From contig NW_026570287.1 of the NCBI RefSeq assembly GCF_019649055.1, positions 1-64,000 of the forward strand: 64,000 nt of DNA. The letters are read 5' to 3'. Origin of the DNA: Paramacrobiotus metropolitanus. Its lineage: Eukaryota; Tardigrada; Eutardigrada; Parachela; Macrobiotidae. Position numbers and translations under genes: made by a program. Shown piece after piece: positions 50,229-61,835 of this stretch (position 1 is its first letter; the number at the start of each line of letters is the position of its first letter). The notes under the pieces are model-generated. The model saw nothing but the letters and a program-made list of their open reading frames with translations. It searched no databases and was not told the origin of the DNA.

Positions 50229-51063
50229 TTAATAAAGTTTTGAACAATGATATTTAAACAAGCAAACTCCAGAAAAACAATAATGCTGGAAAGTTTTGTT
50301 ATTTAAGCAAGCCAAATGCAGTTGTTCAATGCCCAGCGTCCAATCCAGTATTGTCCGTACATATCCAATTTCTTCTCTTAACACTTCGTTGACTAGCAGT
50401 TTTGAGCAACGCGGCTGACTTTCTTGGTGGAAGTCAGAAGCATCCCATTGGTCAGCAAGATCTTCTAACCAGTCGTACTTTTTGTTTTTATGAGATTTGG
50501 CCAATAACACTGCCCACTGAGACAAAAGAAATTCATAAGCACGTGCGCCAGATTTACTGGCGAAGAGAAAGAATGCTTTAGATGGGATGTTCTGCTTATC
50601 TGCTAATTGATCGCAGGCTCGCATCCATTGTCTTTGCTTAGTCTAAGCTGACCCGCATTCAACCTTGAATCACAGTGCCTTTTATTGCCCTAGCGGTATG
50701 CGCGCGCCTGATTGTTAGCGGCTCTGGTCGTTTTCCATGTATACCTTTCAGTCGAACAGCGGCATCATTGGGTAGTCTTCCCAAACTTCCCAATGCGCCT
50801 CATTTTTTTGTAAGCGATCGGAACCTCATATGTCGCTCAAAATCGACCAGTTGGCTACTAATAGTATCCAGTACAGGGCCTGATTTTTTCGATATCATAC
50901 ATTCACGCAGTTGAACGGTGTGACCATTTGAACGTCCATGTCCCAAAAACATGGTGACTTCCACCATCTCTATCCTGGACTTCCGGCTGCATTGACCGTG
51001 CCGAAAACAGCAGCAAAAGAAACTAGACGCTTTTTCACTCACACAGCCCAAAAACTGCTGTAA
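50229..51063 (-). pseudogene. two exon-like coding stretches of unknown family, possibly a broken gene
   Basis: Stretch A (about 51063-50800) follows a good acceptor (tttttacag) and encodes QFLGCVSEKASSFFCCCF, RIEMVEVTMFLGHGRSNGH and DTISSQLVDFERHMRFRSL, then meets TGA at a run of seven A. One extra base would continue as NEAHWEVWEDYPMMPLFD to a later stop. Stretch B (50667 or 50624 down to 50229) encodes QRQWMRACDQLADKQNIPS, KAFFLFASKSGARAYEFLL and DWLEDLADQWDASDF. Both have coding-like residue use (Trp, acidic/basic balance), but I recognise no domain and cannot join them cleanly. They may be parts of one degenerate gene or of a mobile element. Confidence 0.3.
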
Positions 51064-51418
51064 AAATATTTTTTTGAAATTAGTTACTGAATTAATAAGA
51101 CCAACTATGGTGTGAGTAACCACGCTAGTCAACGAAGTGTTAATTGTCGCAACTGCGGATGCCCGAAACGGCAGTTACGTACTGTATAGTGGATGACGAA
51201 AATCTTGATACGTTTACGTTTTTGATGTGATGTCAATCACAGTCAATGTTTTGACTTCATTTTCACATCAAATTTTTCTTTTTCGAGTTTTTCACTACGT
51301 TGAATAAAAATTCTCAAACAGTATCGGTACCCTTGATTTTTAGATTTTGTATTCTTTTACTCAAAGCTCATTATAGTTGACATCTCTTTTAAACCGACTT
51401 TTGTTCAGCTAATAAAAG

Positions 51419-54374
51419 ATGGCTCAGGCAAAAGCAAAGAAGTCCGCGACGAAAGATTCCCGACCGGAGGCTTTCAAAGCTGAGGAGATCTTGCAAGCTG
51501 TCGTTATCGCGGATAGCTTTAACGAGCGGTTCAAACCATTAACGCTGCAGACTCCTCGAGCTTTGGTCCCGGTTTGTAACTGCCCCACCATTGAGTTCAC
51601 TTTGGATTTTCTGGCTGGCAATGGTGTAAGCGAGATTTTTATATTCTGTCGAGCCAACGCGGAGAAAATCAGGAAATTCATTGAATCACACTGGAAATGG
51701 GGTCCTATGGGTCGCCGTCACAGAAGCGTCTCCGTTCAGGTAGTTTCTGGAAACCGTTTTTACTACAAAGTTGAACACAGTGACATATGGTATGTCAATG
51801 TGTATAATTTTTTTCCAAATTAATAGCATTTTTCGTGTTTAATTTGTCTAATTTCGAATCAGTAAAAGGTATACCTAAAAAAATTATACGGACAGCTTGA
51901 TTGCCTGCTTCTGATTGAGTAAGCCGTTAAAACATCATTTAAATCGAAAATGTTAGTCAGTTAGTGCACTTACAGTTGCAATACAATTTCAATTTGCTCA
52001 GTAAAACGGAAAATTTTCAGATTATTATGTCAGAAGATTGTTACTCCATGGGCGATGCACTGCGTGAAATTGATGCAAAAAACACTATCCGTGGAGATTT
52101 CATCTTGGTTCAAGGTGACTTGATCGCCAATGTGGATATCAAGCCTGCTTTGGATGCGCATCGAAAACGCAAAACTTTGGATAAAAACTCCATCATGACT
52201 GTCGTCTGTCGGCAAGTTGCATCGCGACATCCGGCTCGGTCTCAGGAAGATCAGGTTGTCCTGGCGATAGAGCCGCTGACCAATCGTGTTCTCCACTTTC
52301 AAAAACTTGGGACTGCCAAGAAAGTTTCGTTCCCTGTTGAGTAAGTTTTCTAAAACATTTTTGTTGTTTTCATTTTCAGTCTGCTGCCTTGTTCTATTCA
52401 GAACCACGCTTCCATGTATTGTATTTGTGCATAGGTGTTAGTAACTGATTGAAAGACTTTGAATAGCTTCTGTAAGAAATGCACAGGTTTATTATTTTTT
52501 TCTAAAAAGTCTTATACCTGTACAGTATTTGAGCTTGGGTAGCCGAGGAATGTTTTCTGTGATTTGTTTCGCAGTACAAACAGTCGGAGCCGCGAGGGAA
52601 ACATCTCACAGTAACTTTAGTTGCAGGTACAGGATAGAGCAGCACAATGATTTTGTTATGTTTTACAGTATTTTCGAAGGACGTGATGAATTGGAATTCC
52701 GCACCGACCTCATTGACTGCCATATTAGTATTTGTTCCGCATCAGTGCCTCCACTTTTCTCAGATAATTTTGACTACCTCACCCGGGACGATTTTATCCG
52801 CGGCATTTTAGTTAACGAAGAAGTGCTTGGAAATACCATCTACTGCCACTTGTTGACTGCCGGTTATACCGCTCGCATCTCTAATCTCCACATGTACGAT
52901 GTGGTCAGCCGCGACATTATTGCTCGCTGGGTGTACCCTTATTGTGCTGATTTGGGCTTCCCGGAAGGTGATGCATATTTCTACAGGCGGCACCATATCT
53001 ATCTACAGAAAGATGTGGAGTTAAAAATGGGATGTGTCTTGGAAGCGAATGTGTTAGTTGGACGACAGTCGGTGATCGGTGAGAACACTCGTATTCGAAA
53101 CTCGGTTATAGGGAATGGCTGCACCATTGGGCGAGACTGCAAAATTGAGGGATCGTATATCTGGGGAAACTGCGTGATCCAGGATGGTTGCGAGCTGTAT
53201 AAATGCATAATCGCTGACGGATGTGTGGTGTACAGCGGAAGTGTTATTGAGTCTGGATGCATTCTGAGCTATGGAGTTAAAGTGGGGCCGGACGCGCTTC
53301 TTAGTGCTGGCTCGCGTTTGTTCGGCGAAGCTGATCTGCAGATTTTGCTCCAGGAAAATTCAGAGGTATATAGTAGTGTTTCATTTGAAAATTTTGTCGC
53401 TTGTCTTTTAGTGGTCATTTTTTTCTAATTTTCAGGATGGTGACGTTACTCCAAAGGATCGGACATTCGCTACGGTCGACGAAAAGGTTCGTGGTTCTTC
53501 CGGCTCGCAATCGTGGCTGTTTACTCTGAATGAAATAGAAGACGAAGAGGAGGACATTGCACCTGGTGGTATTAATTATGAAAAGCTTAGTTGGAAATGG
53601 ACTTCTGTAGAAAATTTAGACGATAGTTGGGAAGAGGATAGTGAATCAAGTGATAGTGATGGTGACAGCGTGGATGATGTGGACGGACCAAAAACCACGG
53701 GCGCGCAGGAGGACATTAAAGTTTTCTTTCACGAGATATCCGATTCATTGTTACGGGCGGTGGATGAAAAGGTGAATCCGGATAACGTGATTTTGGAAAT
53801 TAATTCTTCCAAATTTGCTTATAATGTGACAATGACGGAGTTGAATAAGCTGGTGGTGCGAGCGATTATTGAGATACCTGAGCTGAAATCTCTTAAACAA
53901 CGGACGGAATTAAAAAGCGTAAAAGATGCGTCAGCACAAATTGTTTCTGCATTTGAGACGTTGCTTCCGGTACTGAGGAATTATTATCGCAGTTCTGAGT
54001 CGCAGATGGACGCCCTGTTGGCCATCGAGGAATGTGCTGTCAACTATCTCGATTTACCGCGACATCAGCCATATGGCAACTTGGTGATTTCCTGTTGCCT
54101 GAATATTCTGCATTTTCTTTATAATAACGACATTCTAACCGAAGATGTAATACGTAAGTGGTATGCCGAGCCCGAAAAGGCTCAAGTTAGGCGATTCCTT
54201 CCATTTTTTCTCCATGAACAGCAGCAGCATTCACCTGCTGGTCGGCGTCGACATATTAGTGGCGATTTGAGTGATGATGAAGTGAGTGGGCTTGTCAAAA
54301 AAGCGGAACTTTTGAAGCAGAAGATTGCCCCGTTTATCCATTGGTTAGAAGAAGCGGAAGAGGAATCAGATTAA
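51419..54374 (+). CDS. EIF2B5: translation initiation factor eIF2B subunit epsilon
   Basis: Catalytic subunit of the guanine nucleotide exchange factor that recharges eIF2 with GTP. Four exons: 51419-51739, 52021-52340, 52669-53365 and 53437-54374 (first base about 53436), giving 758 residues (human 721). Exon 1 has the nucleotidyltransferase-like start (LQAVVIADSFNERFKPLTLQ and PRALVPVCNCPTIEFTL). The junction to IIMSEDCYSMGDALREID aligns with the human spacing. Next come GDFILVQGDLIAN and the hallmark LFSDNFDYLTRDDFIRGIL VNEE (split here). Left-handed beta-helix hexapeptide repeats follow (VGRQSVIGENTRIRNSVIGN, IEGSYIWGNCVIQDGCEL). Exon 4 holds an acidic linker and the C-terminal W2/HEAT domain that binds eIF2 beta and gamma, ending in an acidic tail (IHWLEEAEEESD). 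All parts are intact. An apparent longer first exon reading through the 51740 donor is intronic. Confidence 0.96.
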
Positions 54375-55208
54375 TTGGGTTGAGCGTAATACAATTCGTC
54401 TGATTGCTAAACATACGAATATTAATGGTGACGCTATGGATTATTTTTTAACAAATTCTGCTCTTTCTCACTTTGTTTTCGTATGGTTGTTGCTGTCATC
54501 AGCTGGAAATTCGAAAATTCGGGGGCTTTGCGGACATGTGCTGCCTGAGCCTGCCTCAACGTTTATTAAATGGATATTTCTGTACAGTGTTCACGAAACT
54601 TTGGGACTTAGATGCCCCTTGGTGACGCATATCTTCGCTTCAATCAGAGGTTTTTGACGAAGTCGTCTGGCCTGATGCCGAAATGACAATACTCGAAATG
54701 ATATTACTCCCTCGTTGGGGAATTATTTCCGTGTTATTATTTTATTATTCATTTGTTCCGATGATATTCTTCATTTCAGCCAATGAGTGCACAAAATATT
54801 TCGGGTGTACTTTCGACATGTGTGAAAAAAACCAAATCGTTTATGAGTAAGAAAATTATTTGTACAAACAGAACGCATGTTAAACGCAACCAGCAGAAAG
54901 AACTAAAGGTGCAGTGATACATACAACAAAAAAATATCCCATAATTTGGCTCGTACATGCCTAAGTATGGACAGTATGTGCAAGACTGCACGATCCAATG
55001 ATAAAGCATCTGCAGCTGTTCCCCATGCTGATCGCCTAAAAATCTTCCCGCTAATTCTCACTTCCCGACATATCACCTCCATGATCACTGCGCGTATCCG
55101 ACATGTCCATCTGAAACCACAAAATGGTACTCTAAGCGGATACGACTCATTGTAAAAAAAGGTGCCAAGTTGACTCGACAACACAGTAATACAGGACAAA
55201 GTATGCTA
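54375..55208. other. convergent 3' interval
   Basis: 3' UTRs of EIF2B5 (+) and CCDC6 (-). The open frames at 54436-54657 and 54903-55199 are unsupported. Confidence 0.4.
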
Positions 55209-58200
55209 CTAATATGCAACTCGCACCGGTGATGGTGGTGGCAGAGGAGATGGTGTGGCGAATCGATGGGGTGACTGGCGTACGCGTGTTGGTGCCGGAG
55301 GGACATTGAAAGGTACCGGAAATGTAGCTGAATGCGAAGGAATTGGTGCCTGATGGCCAGAAGAAGTCACCCGTCTCCCAACTCCTGTGGGACTGGACAT
55401 GGTGCGATTGCGGCTGCTGCTCAATCGCTCATTGAATTCCCTGCTCAGGAAAAACAATGATGTAAAAACCAGTCCATGGCATTGCTGACCCAATGCATGA
55501 GTACCATAAAATCAATGATCACTAGGAGCTGAGTTAACATAAGGCATAAAGTGTGTTGAACTATGTCCGAATTTTGATATCACTAATAAACCGTTTTATT
55601 CCTTCCGCTCATCCACTAACATTTCAATATATCGACGGCTTAACAACCTTTCAATATGCAATACCCTTATCGACTCACCTCTCCGTATCGATCTCCAAAC
55701 TGGATTCAGATTCCGATAAGTTCCGGCAGATTTCTTCTCGCCGTTCCGCTTCTTGCTGCAATCGACGGCGCAAACGAGTATTTTCTTCCTTCAAGTGTTT
55801 CTCCTCCATGATCAATAGCTGCATTTTTTCTTCGTGATCTCGTTCGGTACTGTCCAGAAGATACTTCATCCGATCCACTTCCGACTTGAGCAACTCAACT
55901 TGCCGCTTGTCTGGACTGTCGGGGGATATGCGAGCCGGCTCAGCGCGGTCGCTACCGGTATCCATACTCGGCGGCGACTGCTCCAGTTTCTGCTGAAGCG
56001 ATCTGCAAAAACGAACATTCTAAATGCTCCAGCGCAAGACTTTAAATAAGATAAATCTCGCACCGCTTTTCTGCCTCCAGCTTAGTCATCCGGATCCACA
56101 GCTTATTAACTAGAGCTTCCTGTTCTTGTTCCAGGGAATTCTCCAGTTCACCTTTCTCTCGACGCAGCTATAATTATATGCAAAATTATGCAAATGAGCG
56201 CCGGAAGGCAGTGGAAATCAGACACCGCACCTGCTCCAATGAGTGCTGTTTCGACTGAATATCGTGTTCCAACTTCTCGACCTTGCGCATCAGCTTGTTA
56301 ACCAGACATTCCTGTTCACGCTCTAAGGTCGATTCAAGTTCCACCTTTTCTCGTTGAAGCTGTACACAAATGCCAAATTAAAATCTATCTACCCTGATAC
56401 TCCTGCATAAGCCAGCAATTTATCACTCTCGAGCCACGAAGCAAATGCTATAAGAGCATTCATAAACTGCACAGAAAAACCGATCAACACCAAGGTTTTT
56501 AAAAAAAATACACCGTTTAATTACAGTGTAAACAAGGAAAGAGAAAAATTATAGATCCTTGCAAGTTGTACTGACCTTCATTAATTTACGGGACAAATCA
56601 TTTGTCAAACACTCTTCCTCCTGCTCGTAATTCTGTGCCAAAACTTCCTTCTCTCGCTTCAACACCTGGATTTTCTTCAAAAGAGTGTTACTGATGAATT
56701 CCTCTTCCTGTTCTGCCTTGGCTTGCTGAAAAAAAAACGCAATTAATACAAACACAAATTTGGGGCTGATGGCCAGATTTATGTTCTGTACATAAAAAGG
56801 CACTCATAATGCAGTGTTAAAAAACCTTCCCAGAAACCGTACCTTTATTTACTTTCATTTTATGTTGTGCTATCTGAATTCGCACTTTACCATAAAAATG
56901 CTTGCTCGTATTTGTCACAAGTAATTCTTGTTTATTCATACGGGTACCGATGATATTTTCTTCTATCGCACTGATATTATTGAATGATCACCACAGTATC
57001 AATTATTAATCGCCAGCGGGACAATGATAAAATGTAATTAAAAATCTGCAACCGCAACCGATCCTTTGAAACAGAGCAGCGAATGGATTGGCAAGACTTG
57101 GCGTATCGATTGAAGCACTAAAGTACCACTACCCATCGTAAGCCTGCATACTTGCAAATTTGCAACGCAGTATTGACGAAAAGAATTATTCATTCATTCA
57201 TTCCATTTAGCTTTCTGAGTCCTGTAACATTCTAATGAAAAGAATGCACTTGACTTGTGAATCAGCCGGGATTAGTACACGTTCCCAGATTTTAAACTGG
57301 AACGGCAAGCTTACTCATATTATGAGACTAACGCCGACTGTATCAAGATTCAGATCTATATTGCCACGAATGGGATACACCAGAGCCGGCAAACCAGAAA
57401 AGACTGGCCAAAACCAATATTATATTCTGAAAGCCCGTAGTCGAAAACCCGGCCAGATAGTGTTCATTTCTTTTAAAACCTCTCCCGCTTCCAGCGCCAC
57501 AGGGGAAGAGTTTCGACTACCTTCACCAAATGTAACTAAATTATTACAATAATAATTATCATCGTGGTATTTTTAACCAGGCAATGTTGCCACGTAAACC
57601 AAATAAAATATATATAGTTAAAAAATGAAAGTATTTTTCACTAATTAAAATATCAGAATCAATTTAATTAGCAGACCGTTGGCGTTATTGCGACAAGAAC
57701 GACTACAGACTGTACTTATCAACGTTGTCATCGAGGACAATTTCTAAACAAGTGCCGGCCGAGCAGCGATAGACCGAACTACCGCCACTGTTCAGTGCAC
57801 AAGCCCGTTTCTGTTCTAGTTAGAATAGCCCGCTAAGCCAGTGAGCGACCGAACTACCACTATGGATAGCTATGTGAGCGGTTGACCGAGCTGTCATTAC
57901 TGTCCGATGCCGAGTGAACGAGTGACCGAGTTACTGTTACTACTGTCCGGTGCAGAGAGCCCGGTAGGGGAGCGAGTGACCGCGCTGTCATTTATGTCCG
58001 GCGCAGAAAGTCCGTTAGGTCAGCGGGTGACCGAGCTGTCAGTGGCGGGTGTCACTACTGTCCAGTGTACAAAGTCCGTTAGGTCAGCGGGTGACCGAGC
58101 TACCACTGCTGTCCGGCGCAGAAAGCCCGTTAGGGAACGAGTGGCTGAGCTACCACTACCGTCCGTGCACAGAGCCGGTAGGTTTGCGGGTGACCGAGCT

Positions 58201-60297
58201 GTCACTAATGTCCGGCGCAGAAAGTCCGTTAAATCAGCGCGTGACCGAGCTACTACTGCTGTCCGGCGCAGAAAGCCCGTTCGGTGAACGGGTGACCGAG
58301 TTACCACTACTGTCCGGGCACAGAGCCCGGTAGGTGAGCGGGTGACCGCGCTGTCACTAATGTCCGGCGCAGAAAGTCCGTTAGATCAGCGCGTGACCGA
58401 GTTACCACTGCTGTCCGGCGCAGAAAGCCCGTTAGGGAACGAGTGGCTGAGCTACCACTACCGTCCGTGCACAGAGCCGGTAGGTTTGCGGGTGACCGAG
58501 CTGTCACTAATGTCCGGCGCAGAAAGTCCGTTAAATCAGCGCGTGACCGAGCTACTACTGCTGTCCGGCGCAGAAAGCCCGTTCGGTGAACGGGTGACCG
58601 AGTTACCACTACTGTCCGGGCACAGAGCCCGGTAGGTGAGCAGGTGACCGCGCTGTCACTAATGTCCGGCGCAGAAAGTCCGTTAGATCAGCGCGTGACC
58701 GAGTTACCACTGCTGTCCGGCGCAGAAAGCCCGTTCGGTGAACGGGTGACCGAGTTACCACTACTGTCCGTGCACAGAGCCCGGGAGGTGAGCGGGTGAC
58801 CGAGCTGTCAGTGGCGGGTGTCACTACTGTCCAGTGTGCAAAGCCCGTTTAGGTGAGCGGGTGACCGAGCAACCACTGCTGTCCAGCGCAGAAAGCCCGT
58901 TTGGGAACGAGTGGCTGAGCTACCACTACCGTCCGTGCACAGATCCGGTAGGTGAGCGGGTGACCGAGCTGTCACTACTGTCCAGTGTACAAAGCCCATT
59001 AGAGAACGAGTGACTGAGTTACCACTACTGTCCGGTGCAGAGAGCCCGGTAGGTGAACGAGTGACCAAGCTGTCATTATTGTGCAGTGTACATGAGTGAC
59101 CGAGCTACCACTACTGTCCGGCGAACGGAACCGGTTAGATAAGCAAGTAATCGAGCCACCACTAGTGACCGGACATACACCACTGGGCACAAACCAATTT
59201 CCAGTGAAAAGAGCCAGTGAAGTGATGAGTCACCAAACTAGCGATCCAGTGCACTATCACTGTTTCGAATTTCACACCTTATAGACTGATATTTCGGCTT
59301 TCTTTGCGGGTAGGGGATATCGTAAAATTATCTGAATATACAGCCAAAGGGAATGCTTTTCAAGGTTGAGAGATCATGAACTGATCTTCATAGAAAATTC
59401 GTGTTTGCCCTATTGCATGTACCGTATGTTTCGACGAATAGACTGATATTAATCTAATAAAATTAATATTCATTCAAATTCAAATAAAACGGTCATGGAC
59501 CACAAGAAACGCGGAGGCGAAGCCGAGGCTGTTTCTTGTAATTATTATGCCGAAAGCATATCAAAATTTGAAAGGAGATCAATCAGTCATTAACGCAGAC
59601 AAAAAAATGACACTGGTCCACGCGAAAATTTCTATAAGTATTAACTGCCAGTTATTACGGCAATATTCAAAATCAGAAAAATTATTTTTAAAGGCCAATG
59701 TCAGAAGTATGATCTAGATTCTGAACAGAATGAGAGAACCCGTAAACAAGGGCTCTGCACCCCTTCATTAACAAAAACAAGATATATTAATAATTTAAAT
59801 TCTCGAACGAAGAATGCCGCAAGTGTCACTGAGATGATATATAACGTAAATCAGCTACGGGAAATAAAGTGCGAAAACCTACAAAACAAACTTACAATCA
59901 TGACGCTCTGCTGGCGCAGTGATTTGTTCTCCTCCTGGAGAGATTTAATGCGCAATTTGTGCGTATCCACTTCCATTTTGAGAACGCGGTTCTCCTGCTG
60001 CAGCCGTTCGATTACACGCTGCAGCTGTTCACGCGAGCTAGCCGACAAGGGGACCGTCGACAGCGTGACCGTCAGATTACCGCTGCCATCCCCCATCTGG
60101 GGCGCAGGGAAATTCCGGTGCAAAATGGGAGTGGTGGCACCCGACATGGATCCATCCAGGGACGACGTGTCCGACCATTCACTGGCCGAATCCAGCTGAT
60201 CAAAGTTATTCGCGCTAATGGACCCCGACAGACCAGCATTGCCTACACTCCCCACATTCATCATGCCGTTTGCATTGGCACCCGTCGGATCAGACAT
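55209..60297 (-). CDS. CCDC6: coiled-coil domain-containing protein 6
   Basis: Coiled-coil scaffold protein. In humans it is a DNA-damage-response substrate and the partner in RET fusions; the role in this animal is not known. Six exons with consistent phases: 60297-59896, 56725-56576, 56359-56231, 56167-56064, 56002-55679 and 55440-55209, 446 residues (human 474). The start ATG at 60297 ([14 protein letters not shown]) is preferred, with an in-frame ATG at 60327. Diagnostic motifs are [99 protein letters not shown] and [20 protein letters not shown]. The last exon is Ser/Pro-rich, as in the human protein. Intron 1 is unusually long for this window (about 3.2 kb) and contains the minisatellite at 57.84-59.1 kb. 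Confidence 0.95.
57840..59110. repeat. GC-rich minisatellite (about 50-base unit, 302-base higher-order repeat)
   Basis: Around 24 head-to-tail copies of a unit of 49-51 bases built on GAGCGGGTGACCGAGCTGTC, then CACTACTGTCCGGCGCAGAA, then AGCCCGTTAGGT-like sequence. Some copies carry a 12-14-base insert (GTGGCGGGTGTCA). A block of about six units is repeated with a period of 302 bases (for example 58049-58333 and 58342-58635), with a third partial copy after. The array sits in CCDC6 intron 1. It is open in several frames on both strands only because the unit lacks stops. Unit lengths are not multiples of three, so it is not coding. Confidence 0.93.
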
Positions 60298-61835
60298 TGT
60301 ATGACTACTTCTGAGTTCCAGGTGCAACTGGAAAAAATCGAGACGCTAATCATCAACGACTAGCAACTAACAAGTAAAAGTGCAATAGGATTTATACTGC
60401 AGTGTCAATGACAATGCCACAACCTGCACGACTACCTTGTCAATGGTAGTTCCACTTGTAATACTGGAACCAACTCATCTACTTATAACTAAAATATAAT
60501 TAACTTTACTAAATTATTATTACCAGTCTTAACTCTTACAAAGCGACGAGAAACAGAGAAGCCCAATAAGTTGAATGATGTCTCGTTCTTCCGGATGCGA
60601 TAGGGTACAAGGTTGTGACGCTCACATATCCAATGAAAACCTCCTGCAATCACAAGTTACCACCTTCCGCAATGACAAAACTGAAGATTCAGATATAAAG
60701 GAAATACGATAATCAAGGATTAATTCATGGATCAACCTAGAACGTCTCAATTCTTCATGGACTCATCAGTCAATATCCCTGATTTTTCGTTGCTCACTCC
60801 TGTGATTGGTGAGTCCTCGAGAAAATTTATCATCAAAATAAGTAGAAGCTGAACCACCTACGTTTGGCATTCACGTGCGCACGTCAGCATGGTACGTAAA
60901 TTCCCGTACGACCGGCCTCCATCATCCCAGATTTCTCGGTCTAGGGAGGGTAACGTGGGATCTGCCCCGGTTTGGACTAATAATAAAATACAAAATTTTG
61001 TAGCGCTCATTATACGTAGATTTTGTTTTTGTCTACGGATGGTTCAAGGTGCAGACTCTGTAATAATTGACCTCAATAGTTGTCGTACTCGTACTCATAG
61101 TCATATTAATACACTGACCAGCTGTATGCAGTTGCACTCTTTAGTCTTGTCACTCTTGTGTATACAGTCTTAGCATAGAAAAGGAAACTGTAGTCTGCAC
61201 CACTCTGTGGCGTACCGTGCGGGATGAAAGAGCAAAACTCTAGGGAAATGTTGAATAAATTTAACTTCCTTTATTACTTATCTGCAACAGCTAATGGTGG
61301 CAATGCTAGAACAGATTGCCCGGACAGCAACCGGAAAGCTGTCAAGAAAGTGTGGAAAGGCAGCGACGTGCTGTAATAAAATACTTCACCGCAGCACTCA
61401 GTCGGGCGGTGGTCGGTGGGTAAAGACTAAAGAGTATTCGTTAGCAACCTGCACATGCCAGCGTATTAGGGAAACAACTTGTTTTTCAAAAATAATTACG
61501 TTATAAATTTGCAAATTTTACACTGGATACATTTAAGTCAAAATTTAAAGCTAATACTCGTCCTTAAACGGTAGGAGTCCTTGACGGCTATGACGGGCTA
61601 TCGTCTGTTACTTATTTATTCCGTCGCATACATGAACCCTTGGGCGGGCGACAACCTAAAAACGATGCGTGCCACGTTGTCCGGCTCGTTGGATGCTCAC
61701 TTGCGATTAGTGATGTTTTGTCAGTTTATCTGAAATTTGCAAACAACATCTGGAAAGATTCGTTGATTTGGATATGTGATACTATACGGACTGAATTTAG
61801 TTTACCAGACAGTTCTTTGGGATTGCTTGGTTAGA
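60298..61835. other. divergent promoter interval between CCDC6 and GRASP genes
   Basis: Head-to-head spacing of about 1.5 kb between CCDC6 (-) and the GRASP gene (+), so the promoters lie here. The open frames at 60889-61173, 61294-61506 and 61640-61834 have no recognisable features. Confidence 0.4.

Noticed and set aside
51740-51823. Read-through of eIF2B epsilon exon 1
   Set aside because: Splicing at the 51740 donor to 52021 restores the conserved family spacing, whereas the read-through ends in a stop.
57907-59284. Overlapping open frames of 60-126 codons on both strands with repeated SGAESPL-like peptides
   Set aside because: They are by-products of a stop-free minisatellite. Unit lengths of 49-51 bases shift the frame from copy to copy, and the array lies in a CCDC6 intron.
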